Of a stretch of 12,335 nt of DNA, positions 1 to 6,719 are shown in pieces. This stretch comes from an uncultured Collinsella sp. (GTDB lineage: Bacteria > Actinomycetota > Coriobacteriia > Coriobacteriales > Coriobacteriaceae). How positions within the stretch are numbered: position 1 is the stretch's first letter; each line of letters opens with the position of its first letter. The notes under the pieces are model-generated. The model was not told the origin of the DNA. It searched no databases and was given only the letters and a program-made list of their open reading frames with translations. The stretch is from assembly GCA_902464035.1 (NCBI GenBank), contig CABQHT010000056.1, forward strand, positions 1 to 12,335, in the 5' to 3' direction. The translations under genes were made by a program, and so were the position numbers.

Positions 1-114
1 GCCCTGCGCCTCTCGATGGCCACCGGCGCCAACGTGGTCGAGTGCCCGGGTCTGGGCGATTTTGCCAAGGTCGATGAGTATCAGAAGGGTATCGCCATTC
101 GTCAGGTCTGCTAG
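1..114 (+). CDS. 3' end of an unidentified protein-coding gene
   Basis: Frame 1 is open from the first base of the window to a TAG at 112-114 and encodes the last 37 residues of a protein. The tail contains GANVVECPGLGDF and ends KGIAIRQVC. Codon use resembles the following cca gene, and the stop is followed 35 nt later by a strong terminator, so this is a genuine gene end. I do not recognise the family from this short tail and assign no function. The start and most of the gene lie outside the window. Confidence 0.7.
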   Translation, partial: ALRLSMATGANVVECPGLGDFAKVDEYQKGIAIRQVC

Positions 115-148
115 CGTGGCGTACGGGCCTTGGTTTCGTGCTTTGTTG

Positions 149-184
149 AGCACCCGTCTCGGATTATCGAGGCGGGTGCTTTTT
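149..184 (+). terminator. Intrinsic terminator after the partial first gene
   Basis: AGCACCCGTCTCG and CGAGGCGGGTGCT form a 13-bp stem with a single G:U pair around a short A/T loop. The stem runs directly into a T run (CTTTTTC). This is a textbook Rho-independent terminator and it separates the upstream gene from cca. Confidence 0.93.
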
Positions 185-257
185 CATTTCGGTGGCAGAG
201 GTCTTGGGATTCAATCTTGCTTGAAGCGCGTTCGCGTGTGCGCTCGCTCTCGTTTCT

Positions 258-266
258 TGCTAGACT
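258..266 (+). promoter_or_regulatory. Possible extended -10 promoter of cca
   Basis: TGCTAGACT matches an extended -10 element (TGn followed by TAGACT) about 50 nt upstream of the cca start. No good -35 hexamer lies at the usual distance, which extended -10 promoters can tolerate. It is the best candidate between the upstream terminator and cca, but it rests on motif reading alone. Confidence 0.35.
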
Positions 267-315
267 TCTTGGAAACCATCAATCGATATGCCCGCAATTG
301 CAGGAGGCCACAGGA

Positions 316-1710
316 ATGTGCAATGTTTCGCTCAACGCCACGCAGCCGTCAGCCGCCTCTCTGCGTGTGTTGCGAGCCCTCGAGGATGCTGGTCTTGAGG
401 CCTGGTACGTGGGCGGTTGGGTACGTGACGCCCTGATGGGACGTCCCAGCCACGATGTCGACATGTGCTGCAGCGGCCTGTGGCAGGAGTCCAAGGCGGC
501 ACTCGAGGCCGCCGGTATTGCCGTAGTTGAGTCGGGCATTAAATTTGGCGGCATTACGGCTATTTGCGATGGCGAGCGCATTGAGGTCACCACCTATCGC
601 CTGGACGGCTTCTATACCGACGGTCGTCATCCTCAGAGTGTGGAGCGCGCCGCTTCGCTTGAGGACGATCTGGCGCGCCGCGACTTTACCGTCAATGCCA
701 TGGCCTGGCATCCCGAGCGCGGCCTTGTCGACCGCTACGATGGCCAGGGCGACCTAGACCGCAAGCTGATTCGCGCCGTCGGTGATCCTAAGCGCCGCTT
801 TAACGAGGATGCCCTGCGCATGTTGCGCGCGGTGCGCTTTGCCTGCCGCCTAGACTTTGTGATTGAGCCCGAGACCAAGCGTGCCCTTGCCGAGTGCGCG
901 CCGCTGCTCGATGCCGTGGCGCGCGAGCGCGTGGGTATTGAGCTTGAGGGCATCCTTTCGACCGGCCACGGGGGAGACGCCATGCTGCGCTACCCCGAGC
1001 TTGTTTGCGCCGCCGTGCCCGAGCTCGCGTCCGCTCGCGGGTTTGATCAACGCAGCGTCTATCATGCGTTTAACGTCTACGAGCATATCGCCCGCGTGCT
1101 GACGGTGGCAGGGGAGCTGGCGCTGTGCGACGGCGTCGCGCCCTCGTCGAGCCTTATGTGGGCGGCGTTTTTGCACGACGTTTCCAAACCCGAGTGCTTT
1201 ACGGTCGATCACGACGGCAGCGGCCACTTCTACGGTCATCCCGAGCTCGGCGCCAAGAAGGCGCGTGTCATCATGGATCGCCTGGCGCTCTCGCACGATT
1301 TGGTGCGCGATGTGTGCCTACTGATCAAATACCATGACAAGCCGCTGCGCCCCGAGCGCTCCTGCCTGCTCAATATGATGCGCGCGCTTTCGGGTGAGGG
1401 CGTCGACACGGCCCGCCTGATTGACGAGCTTATGGACCTTAAGCGTGCCGATACGCTGGGCAAGGCGCCATCATGCTTCTATTACGTCGAGATGATTGAG
1501 GAGATGCGCGCGCTGGCGCACGAGCTGCTGGAGGCGGGGGAACCCTATACACTCAAGATGCTTGCTATCAACGGCGGCAACCTGATCCGCGCCGGTGTGA
1601 AACCGGGGCCCGAGCTAGGCCAGCTACTCAACGCCGCCCTCGAAGCCGTTATCGAGGACAACATCCCCAACGATCGCGAAGCCCTCCTGGCTCATCTCAA
1701 CTTGAATTAG
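316..1710 (+). CDS. cca: CCA-adding tRNA nucleotidyltransferase with HD domain
   Basis: The 464-residue product adds or repairs the 3' CCA end of tRNAs in the cytoplasm using CTP and ATP. The class II nucleotidyltransferase head has YVGGWVRD at residues 31-38 and the metal-binding DVD at 47-49. It is followed by RRDFTVNAMA (121-130) and RFNEDALRMLRAVRF (161-175), typical of bacterial CCA enzymes and related poly(A) polymerases. A C-terminal HD phosphohydrolase-like domain shows HDVSKP at 287-292. The frame stays open up to 130, but ATG 316 is chosen because AGGAGG (302-307) sits 8 nt upstream and homology begins soon after it; the stretch 130-315 also contains a terminator. The gene stands alone between a terminator and a separately promoted tRNA. 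The family also includes poly(A) polymerases and split A- or CC-adding enzymes, which sequence reading cannot exclude. Confidence 0.95.
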   Translation: MCNVSLNATQPSAASLRVLRALEDAGLEAWYVGGWVRDALMGRPSHDVDMCCSGLWQESKAALEAAGIAVVESGIKFGGITAICDGERIEVTTYRLDGFYTDGRHPQSVERAASLEDDLARRDFTVNAMAWHPERGLVDRYDGQGDLDRKLIRAVGDPKRRFNEDALRMLRAVRFACRLDFVIEPETKRALAECAPLLDAVARERVGIELEGILSTGHGGDAMLRYPELVCAAVPELASARGFDQRSVYHAFNVYEHIARVLTVAGELALCDGVAPSSSLMWAAFLHDVSKPECFTVDHDGSGHFYGHPELGAKKARVIMDRLALSHDLVRDVCLLIKYHDKPLRPERSCLLNMMRALSGEGVDTARLIDELMDLKRADTLGKAPSCFYYVEMIEEMRALAHELLEAGEPYTLKMLAINGGNLIRAGVKPGPELGQLLNAALEAVIEDNIPNDREALLAHLNLN

Positions 1711-1740
1711 CTAATTAGTTGACCTGCGCGTTCCATAACC

Positions 1741-1759
1741 TGCCGACAATTTTTCGGCA
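1741..1759 (+). terminator. Weak hairpin after cca, possible terminator
   Basis: TGCCGA and TCGGCA form a 6-bp stem around a 7-nt A/T-rich loop, 30 nt after the cca stop. The following sequence is T-rich (ATTTGGAATTTCTT) but has no clean T run. It may end cca transcription inefficiently, or be chance. Confidence 0.3.
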
Positions 1760-1774
1760 ATTTGGAATTTCTTC

Positions 1775-1803
1775 TTGCGCTGATGTTTTTTGTCCCGTAA
1801 TAT
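1775..1803 (+). promoter_or_regulatory. Promoter of tRNA-Glu
   Basis: A -35 element TTGCGC (1775-1780) and a -10 element TAATAT (1798-1803) are separated by exactly 17 nt and lie 34 nt upstream of the mature tRNA 5' end. Position and spacing suit a sigma-70-type promoter driving a short precursor tRNA. Confidence 0.65.
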
Positions 1804-1837
1804 ATTTCCTCGCAGCACGGCAGTGCAGATGTCATGT

Positions 1838-1914
1838 GGCCCGTTCGTCTAGCGGTTTAGGACGCCGCCCTCTCAAGGCGGAGATCACCAGTTCGAATCT
1901 GGTACGGGCTACCA
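1838..1914 (+). tRNA. tRNA-Glu, anticodon CUC, with encoded CCA
   Basis: A full cloverleaf can be drawn. The acceptor stem GGCCCGT pairs with ACGGGCT (1904-1910), with G:U as first pair, as in other actinobacterial tRNA-Glu. The anticodon stem CCGCC/GGCGG (1865-1869/1877-1881) carries loop CTCTCAA with anticodon CTC at 1872-1874. The T stem ACCAG/CTGGT encloses TTCGAAT. The discriminator is A1911 and CCA is encoded at 1912-1914. The tRNA reads GAG codons, which are common in the surrounding genes. Confidence 0.97.
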
Positions 1915-1924
1915 CGCATCTGAT

Positions 1925-1956
1925 ACCCGGTCTTTCCACGGAAAGCCGGGTTTTTT
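1925..1956 (+). terminator. Intrinsic terminator of the tRNA-Glu transcript
   Basis: ACCCGG and CTTTCC pair with GGAAAG and CCGGGT, with one bulged T at 1931 and a 2-nt AC apex that would open slightly. Six T residues (1951-1956) follow at once. It lies 10 nt after the tRNA CCA. Confidence 0.92.
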
Positions 1957-2064
1957 ATTATCAAACAACTGTCTGTCATTCCCGTTTGAACAAGAGCTTT
2001 GCGTTCTGCTTATGGCCCTTACGGGTACAATAACCAAGATATTTTGACTGTTAGAAGGAGTCTC

Positions 2065-3363
2065 ATGACGGAGTCCTCTCAGCATACGTCCAAGCCCCAG
2101 GTCGAGGTTGAGGCCTCGGGCGGCGATGACAATAAGAGCGCACGCCGCGGCGCAATCTTTATCGGCGTTGTGCTGGTGGGTTATATCGTCTATCTGGTGG
2201 TAACCGGGCAGATGGGGCAGTTCTGGGCTGCTATGTCGAGCGTCCAGGCGCCCTGGCTCGTTGTCGCGTGTCTTTGCATGTTCATGTATCTGTTCTTTGG
2301 CATTGTGGCCTATGCGATCGCCGTCTGGCTCGACCCTAATTCACCCGTCGGCATTCGCGACCTGATCTCGGTCGAGGCGAGTGGCATCTTCTTTGGCAAC
2401 CTGACGCCCATGATGATGGGCTCTACGCCTGCCCAGATCTACCGCCTGACCAAAGCGGGCCAAAACGTGGGCGAAGCGGGTGCCACGCAGTTCACCCGAT
2501 TTATTGTGTATCAGTTTGGCCTCGTTGCCTGGGGCGCTATCCTATTGCTTGCTCGCATGCCGTTTTTTGCCGAGCGCTATGGCGACATGACGCTGCTGTG
2601 CGTCTTTAGTTTTGGCGGTCACTGCTGCATCCTGCTCGGCATCTTCGCCGTCGCGCTCATGCCTAAGACCGTCACGCGCGTCGCCCATTGCATCATCAAT
2701 TGGCTCGAGCGCATAGGTGTCTCGGCCACTAAGATCGATGGATGGCGCTCGTTTGTCGATGGCGAGATCTACTCGTTCTCCGAGAAGTTCAAGCTTTCGG
2801 CCGGACATTTTTCGTCCATGCTGCTCACCGTGTTTATCACCATGCTGCAGCTCGCGTTTTTCTATCTGGTGCCGTATTTCCTGATGCTTGCCTTTGGCCA
2901 CCACGAGGTCGACTTTTTCTCGGTCATGGCCGCGAGCGCCTTTGTCCAGCTGCTGAGCTCTGCGGTCCCCTTGCCCGGTGGAACTGGTGGCGCTGAGGGC
3001 GGCTTTGCATTGTTCTTGGGTCATTTCTTTGGGTCGGCTTCGACCGCCGGCTATTTGCTGTGGCGACTCATTACGTTTATCGCGCCGACCATTTTGGCTG
3101 CGCCCCTGCTGGGCCTTAAGAGCGCCCACAACGAGAGTATCCATGCGCGTTGGGATCGCGTGATGCGCAAGCTCGGCCGCACGCCTCAGACGCCCTCTGC
3201 GCCCACTAAGCCGCACCCCATGAATGCTGTTACCGTTGATCCCAAGAAGCGCGCTCAGAAGGCTTCTGGGACCGCTAAGCCGGCTCATAAAGCCTATGTG
3301 CGACAGACAGGCGACGGTATCCGCGTGTCTCCGTCGGCACTCAATAAGAAGAAGCGCCCTTAG
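2065..3363 (+). CDS. Polytopic membrane protein, lysylphosphatidylglycerol synthase TM / flippase-like (UPF0104) family
   Basis: The 432-residue protein has a polar N-terminus (1-28) followed by about eight hydrophobic segments, near residues 29-47, 64-88, 151-164, 176-199, 250-277, 285-303, 311-324 and 328-350. VPLPGGTGGAEGG at 301-313 is the hallmark loop of the family that includes the membrane half of MprF, AglD and YbhN. No C-terminal aminoacyl-transferase domain is present. Instead the protein ends in a roughly 80-residue Lys/Arg/Pro-rich cytosolic tail. Family members move or modify lipids or lipid-linked sugars; the substrate here is unknown. ATG 2065 is chosen over upstream in-frame starts because AAGGAG (2055-2060) lies 4 nt ahead. 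A -10-like TACAAT at 2026-2031 lacks a convincing -35. No clear terminator follows. Confidence 0.85.
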   Translation: MTESSQHTSKPQVEVEASGGDDNKSARRGAIFIGVVLVGYIVYLVVTGQMGQFWAAMSSVQAPWLVVACLCMFMYLFFGIVAYAIAVWLDPNSPVGIRDLISVEASGIFFGNLTPMMMGSTPAQIYRLTKAGQNVGEAGATQFTRFIVYQFGLVAWGAILLLARMPFFAERYGDMTLLCVFSFGGHCCILLGIFAVALMPKTVTRVAHCIINWLERIGVSATKIDGWRSFVDGEIYSFSEKFKLSAGHFSSMLLTVFITMLQLAFFYLVPYFLMLAFGHHEVDFFSVMAASAFVQLLSSAVPLPGGTGGAEGGFALFLGHFFGSASTAGYLLWRLITFIAPTILAAPLLGLKSAHNESIHARWDRVMRKLGRTPQTPSAPTKPHPMNAVTVDPKKRAQKASGTAKPAHKAYVRQTGDGIRVSPSALNKKKRP

Positions 3364-3419
3364 TCTCAGTAGGGCAGTCGTGCGTTCTTCATGATGCTGG
3401 GCATATTTGTGCTGTATGG

Positions 3420-3447
3420 GGGATAATCCTCTTGCGTAGATTATCTC
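3420..3447 (+). promoter_or_regulatory. Inverted repeat upstream of the TetR gene, candidate operator
   Basis: GATAATC (3422-3428) and its exact reverse complement GATTATC (3439-3445) are separated by 10 nt. The match extends outward by a G:T and a G:C pair. The left arm contains a -10-like GATAAT. The repeat sits 42 nt upstream of the regulator's start codon, where many TetR proteins bind to control themselves. No good -35 accompanies the -10-like motif, so promoter assignment is uncertain. Confidence 0.4.
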
Positions 3448-3488
3448 TCATCTGTTGATGAATGCCCGCATATCGAAGGGACACGTCT

Positions 3489-4100
3489 ATGGACACCAGC
3501 AAACCGCGTCTTGATCGCCGCATCGTTCGCAGCCGCAATGCCATCCTTTCCGCTTTCGAGCGCCTTCTCATGGAAAAGCCGCTGGCCGATATTACGGTGA
3601 GTGCCATCGCGCGCGAGGCCAATGTCGACCGCAAGACATTTTACGTTCACTTTGGTACGGTTGATGGCTTGCTCGATGCCATTGCCGTCGATGTGGTGGA
3701 GATGATTGTCGACTCGGTCGAGAAAACGCTTGCCTCCATGGACGGCGACACCAACGAACGCGCTCTGGGCGCGGCGGCGACCTTCTTTAAAACCGTTAAC
3801 GAGGCACTGTGCAACAACCTGGTGCTCAATCGTCAGCTGATCGAGAACATTCCGCTCGATGATTTTATGGCTCGTCTTCGTGCGCCGCTCGAACACGAGA
3901 TTACCGAGCGCGATCTGCTGCCCCAAGGTCTCAAGGACGAGATGTTCGACTACTATCTGGCGTTTTTGCTGTCGGGTATTATCGGTATCTATCGCACGTG
4001 GGCGCTGTCTGACGGTTCGGTTCCTATCGAGCGCGTCTCTGAGGTCGCCAACGACCTGACTCTCAATGGCCTGTCGAGTCTGGAATCTCGCTTGGATTAG
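3489..4100 (+). CDS. TetR/AcrR-family transcriptional regulator
   Basis: The 203-residue length is normal for the family. Residues 11-65 form the DNA-binding domain: a helix from RSRNAIL, then ITVSAIAREANVDRKTFYVH (35-54) as the helix-turn-helix, and the usual F-x-x-x-D-G-LLDAI ending. The C-terminal ligand/dimer domain contains LSGIIGIYRTWAL (161-173), which resembles the TetR_C_8-like group. ATG 3489 is preferred to ATG 3462 because GAAGGG (3475-3480) is 8 nt upstream and nothing comparable precedes 3462. It may regulate itself through the inverted repeat at 3420-3447, or the membrane-protein gene upstream; neither target is proven and the ligand is unknown. The stop codon directly abuts a transposase fragment, yet the protein appears complete. 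Confidence 0.9.
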   Translation: MDTSKPRLDRRIVRSRNAILSAFERLLMEKPLADITVSAIAREANVDRKTFYVHFGTVDGLLDAIAVDVVEMIVDSVEKTLASMDGDTNERALGAAATFFKTVNEALCNNLVLNRQLIENIPLDDFMARLRAPLEHEITERDLLPQGLKDEMFDYYLAFLLSGIIGIYRTWALSDGSVPIERVSEVANDLTLNGLSSLESRLD

Positions 4101-4340
4101 GCGCAGGCTCGAGTTCGTGAGGCGCTTGTCGGGGTGCAGCCCGATCGACCAGGCGACGAGCATCCCGCCGAAGCAGTCGATGACCGGGCTCAGGTAGACC
4201 TTCTCGCCGCCCGGGAGTCTGAACTCGGTGATGTCGGTGAGCCACAGCATGTTGGGCTCGTCGGCGTGGAAATTCCTGTTCACGAGGTTCTCCGGCGCCT
4301 TGGAGACCTCGCCGGCGTAGGAGCTATAGCCTGAGGAGCC
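4101..4340 (-). pseudogene. IS3-family transposase (OrfB) internal fragment
   Basis: Read on the minus strand, about 80 codons encode part of the integrase core (rve) of an IS3/IS150-type OrfB. GYSSYAGEVSKAPENLVNR leads into WLTDITEF, with the first catalytic Asp near 4235, then YLSPVIDCFGG with the second Asp near 4178, and WSIGLHPDKRLTNSSL. The third catalytic residue (Glu), the N-terminus and OrfA are absent. An in-frame TAA lies at 4341-4343, and on the other side the homology stops at the TetR stop codon. No terminal inverted repeats or target duplication are seen. This is a dead remnant left at the border between two gene groups. Confidence 0.85.
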
Positions 4341-4357
4341 TTAAATGAAAGTCCAGT

Positions 4358-5674
4358 TTATCCTTCCCACTCCAATTGGGAATCCTCCGATGCGCCTTCG
4401 CACGCTCGCATGACCTCGATACCGTGCGAGCGTGCGAACTCGACGAGCTCTGCGTTGCGGGCGTTTATGGTGCCGAAGGCGGCGGGGCACACGATAAGGA
4501 GCGCGCAGTGGACGAGGAGCTCTTTGGCGCGGGCTACGGTTTTATCCCCGATCGGCTCGAAGGCGCGCTCGGCCACGCATTCCGTCGCCAGGTCGCGCGC
4601 GAGCTCGCAGTCGATGTCCCCTTCGTGCAGAACGCCCGCGTAGAACGCCTTGCCCTGCCGAATGAGCTGGCGAAACACAGCCGACCCCGTACCTGCGCCG
4701 GCGATGACGAACGTGTGCGCATCGCCGTGTGGGCGCCCAATTTCCACGCTGCCGAAGCGCTCGTTGAAGGTGCCATGTTGAAGGCCGTAGAGCTCGCCAA
4801 TTGTCTCGCGCGTGAATATGTCCTCGGGTGCGCCGGCGCGGAAGACCCGGCCGTCCTTCACGCAAATCACCTTGTCGGCGCTTTTCTGCGCGAGCTCGAG
4901 TTCGTGGATGGACATGATGACAGCCGCATTCCGCGATTTCGCAAGGTGGCGAAGTATTCGCAGCAGGTCGATCTGGTAGCGGATATCGAGATACGACGTG
5001 GGCTCGTCGAGCACGAGCACACGCGGATCCTGCGCGATGGCGCGTGCGAGCATGACGCGCTGGCGTTGCCCGTCGCTTATCTGCATGAAGTCGCGCTCGG
5101 CGAGCTCTTCCACATGTGCGGTTTTCATGGCCTCGTCGACCCGACTATGGTCGTTAGGCGAGAGTGTGCCCATTCGCCCGGTGTAGGGGTGTCTTCCCGC
5201 CTCTACGATATCGCGGCAGGTGAGGAGCTCGGTCCGGGGGCGATCTGTCAGCATAACGGCAAGGTTCCTTGCGAACTCCGCCGTCTTCCATCGGGAAATC
5301 TCTCGCCCGTCGAGCTCGACCGCGCCGGCAAGCGGTGCTAGATGGCGTGTGATGGTTTTCAAGATGGTCGACTTGCCCGAGCCGTTCGGCCCGATGAGCG
5401 CCACGACGTCGCCCGCGCGAACCTCCAGATCGACGCCTTCGACTACAACCTTCTTGTCGTAGCCCGCCGACAGGTCGCTTATGCGGAAAAGCGGCGCTCC
5501 GTCAGCCTGCGTTTCGACCGGGGTTTCGAGGTTCGACTCCGCTCGGAGGAGGCGTTCCGCGCGCAGTTCCGCACGAGCCGAAAGTGCCTTCTGGTGCTTT
5601 CGTGCGAGCTCAGGACTGTCTAAGTATGGAATGTTCCCTCCGAGCGTTTTGGGCCACGGCTCGAATTCCCCCAT
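4358..5674 (-). CDS. FecE/BtuD-type ABC transporter ATPase with extra N- and C-terminal regions
   Basis: The ATPase powers the adjacent permease and binding protein, on the cytoplasmic face. The ABC core spans about residues 62-300: Walker A GPNGSGKST (95-103), signature ISDGQRQR (199-206) with Asp in place of the first Gly of SGGQ, Walker B VLVLDEPTSYLD (219-230) and H-loop His257. At the Q-loop (LAVMLTDRP, 138-146) I see Thr where FhuC-like proteins have Gln. A charged stretch of about 60 residues precedes the core. About 120 residues follow, with a glycine-rich FVIAGAGTG (322-330), GVLHEGDID (347-355) and CPAAFGTINARN (396-407), which look like a small separate nucleotide-binding-type fold. 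The protein is 438 residues against about 260 usual. ATG directly follows the permease TAG, and no other Met lies before the core. The riboswitch upstream favours corrinoid, cobalt or a related tetrapyrrole as substrate; iron-siderophore or heme remain possible. Confidence 0.88.
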   Translation of the reverse strand: MGEFEPWPKTLGGNIPYLDSPELARKHQKALSARAELRAERLLRAESNLETPVETQADGAPLFRISDLSAGYDKKVVVEGVDLEVRAGDVVALIGPNGSGKSTILKTITRHLAPLAGAVELDGREISRWKTAEFARNLAVMLTDRPRTELLTCRDIVEAGRHPYTGRMGTLSPNDHSRVDEAMKTAHVEELAERDFMQISDGQRQRVMLARAIAQDPRVLVLDEPTSYLDIRYQIDLLRILRHLAKSRNAAVIMSIHELELAQKSADKVICVKDGRVFRAGAPEDIFTRETIGELYGLQHGTFNERFGSVEIGRPHGDAHTFVIAGAGTGSAVFRQLIRQGKAFYAGVLHEGDIDCELARDLATECVAERAFEPIGDKTVARAKELLVHCALLIVCPAAFGTINARNAELVEFARSHGIEVMRACEGASEDSQLEWEG

Positions 5675-6715
5675 CTACCTCACCCGTTTCTTCAACATGA
5701 GCGCGATAACCACCGGCGCGCCGAAGATGGCGGTGACGGCGCTGATGGAAAGCTCGACGGGAGAGAACAGCGTGCGCGCGATCAAATCGCAGCCCGCGCA
5801 AAAGATGGCGCCTCCCAAGAAGCACGCAGGAATCACGCGGATGGGCTTCGACGTCTTCAGCGCCGACTTCACGAGATGCGGAACCGCGATGCCTACGAAC
5901 GACACCGGACCAGCGAACGCGGTCACGCAGGCGGAGAGCATGCTCGCTAGAAGGACGAGCACCACGCGGAAGCGTGCGACGTTCACGCCGACGCTTTTCG
6001 CGTAGGCTTCTCCCAGCTGGAAGGCGGAAAGGGGCTTCGATATCGCGAATACGCATGCGCTCACGGTGATCACCACGACCGCGATGACCGCGACGTCGTC
6101 CCAGCTCGAACCCGAGAAGCTACCCAAAGACCAGTTGTGCAGGTTCACGATGGACTGGTCGTCGGCGAAGGCGATGAGGAAGTTCGTCGCCGCCGAGCAG
6201 ATGTATCCCACCATGACGCCCGCCACGATGAGCATGGCCATGGAACTTATGCGCCGTGCGATGAGGAGCACGAATCCGATGGTGATAAGCGAGCCCAGAA
6301 ACGCTGCGGCCACCATGGCCGGCGAGGACATGGCCTGGTTCGCGCCTAGAAGTACGATCATCGTAAGCGCGACGATGAACTTTGCGCCCGAGGAAACGCC
6401 CAAGATGAACGGGTCGGCGATGGGGTTGTTGAAAAACGTCTGCAGCAGGAACCCGGAGAGCGATAGTGCCCCGCCGAGAAGCACGGCTGAAAGCACGCGC
6501 GGCAGGCGAATCTCCCAGATGACCTGGCTTTCCATGGAATTGGCCGCGCCGCCCGAAAGGATGCCGGGGATGTGGTCTGCGGGTACGAGCACGCTCCCGA
6601 TGCACAGGTTGGCCCCGACGAGCACGATGAGGGCAACAGCGAGCAGCGCCGTCACGACGCGACACCGCGCGGCGCGCCCCGATTCGTCGTATGCCATGGA
6701 AAGCCGGCTTCTCAT
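5675..6715 (-). CDS. FecCD/BtuC-family ABC transporter permease
   Basis: The 346-residue integral membrane protein is the channel subunit of the importer formed with the flanking ATPase and binding lipoprotein. It has the family landmarks EIRLPRVLSAVLLGGALSLSG (68-88), NPIADPFILGVSSGA (97-111), GPVSFVGIAVPHLVK (269-283), which includes the ATPase-coupling region, and ELSISAVTAIFGAPVVIAL (321-339). About ten hydrophobic helices can be drawn, and the length is normal. ATG 6715 lies 4 nt after the binding-protein stop (TAG CGCC ATG) with no strong Shine-Dalgarno site, suggesting translational coupling; ATG 6697 is an alternative start. The family carries cobalamin, heme and ferric siderophores; context points to the B12 side. 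Confidence 0.92.
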   Translation of the reverse strand: MRSRLSMAYDESGRAARCRVVTALLAVALIVLVGANLCIGSVLVPADHIPGILSGGAANSMESQVIWEIRLPRVLSAVLLGGALSLSGFLLQTFFNNPIADPFILGVSSGAKFIVALTMIVLLGANQAMSSPAMVAAAFLGSLITIGFVLLIARRISSMAMLIVAGVMVGYICSAATNFLIAFADDQSIVNLHNWSLGSFSGSSWDDVAVIAVVVITVSACVFAISKPLSAFQLGEAYAKSVGVNVARFRVVLVLLASMLSACVTAFAGPVSFVGIAVPHLVKSALKTSKPIRVIPACFLGGAIFCAGCDLIARTLFSPVELSISAVTAIFGAPVVIALMLKKRVR

Positions 6716-6719
6716 GGCG

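Noticed and set aside
130..315. In-frame upstream extension of cca by 62 codons
   Set aside because: It overlaps the upstream terminator, has no homology to CCA enzymes, and a good ribosome-binding site precedes ATG 316.
2542..3288. 248-codon minus-strand open frame antisense to the membrane-protein gene
   Set aside because: Low-complexity charged composition and complete overlap with a well-supported gene.
3441..4283. 280-codon minus-strand open frame that joins the transposase fragment to antisense of TetR
   Set aside because: Only the part 4101-4283 resembles a protein family. The rest is the complement of the TetR gene, so it is a chance read-through across the junction.
4364..4382. TTCCCA-N7-TGGGAA hairpin at the 3' end of the ATPase gene as an operon terminator
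   Set aside because: It lies inside the last codons, has only 6 pairs and no T run in the minus direction; I saw no better terminator for the operon.
4376..5341. 321-codon plus-strand open frame antisense to the ATPase
   Set aside because: It mirrors high-GC coding sequence, shows no domain, and the minus-strand ATPase in the same region has all its motifs.
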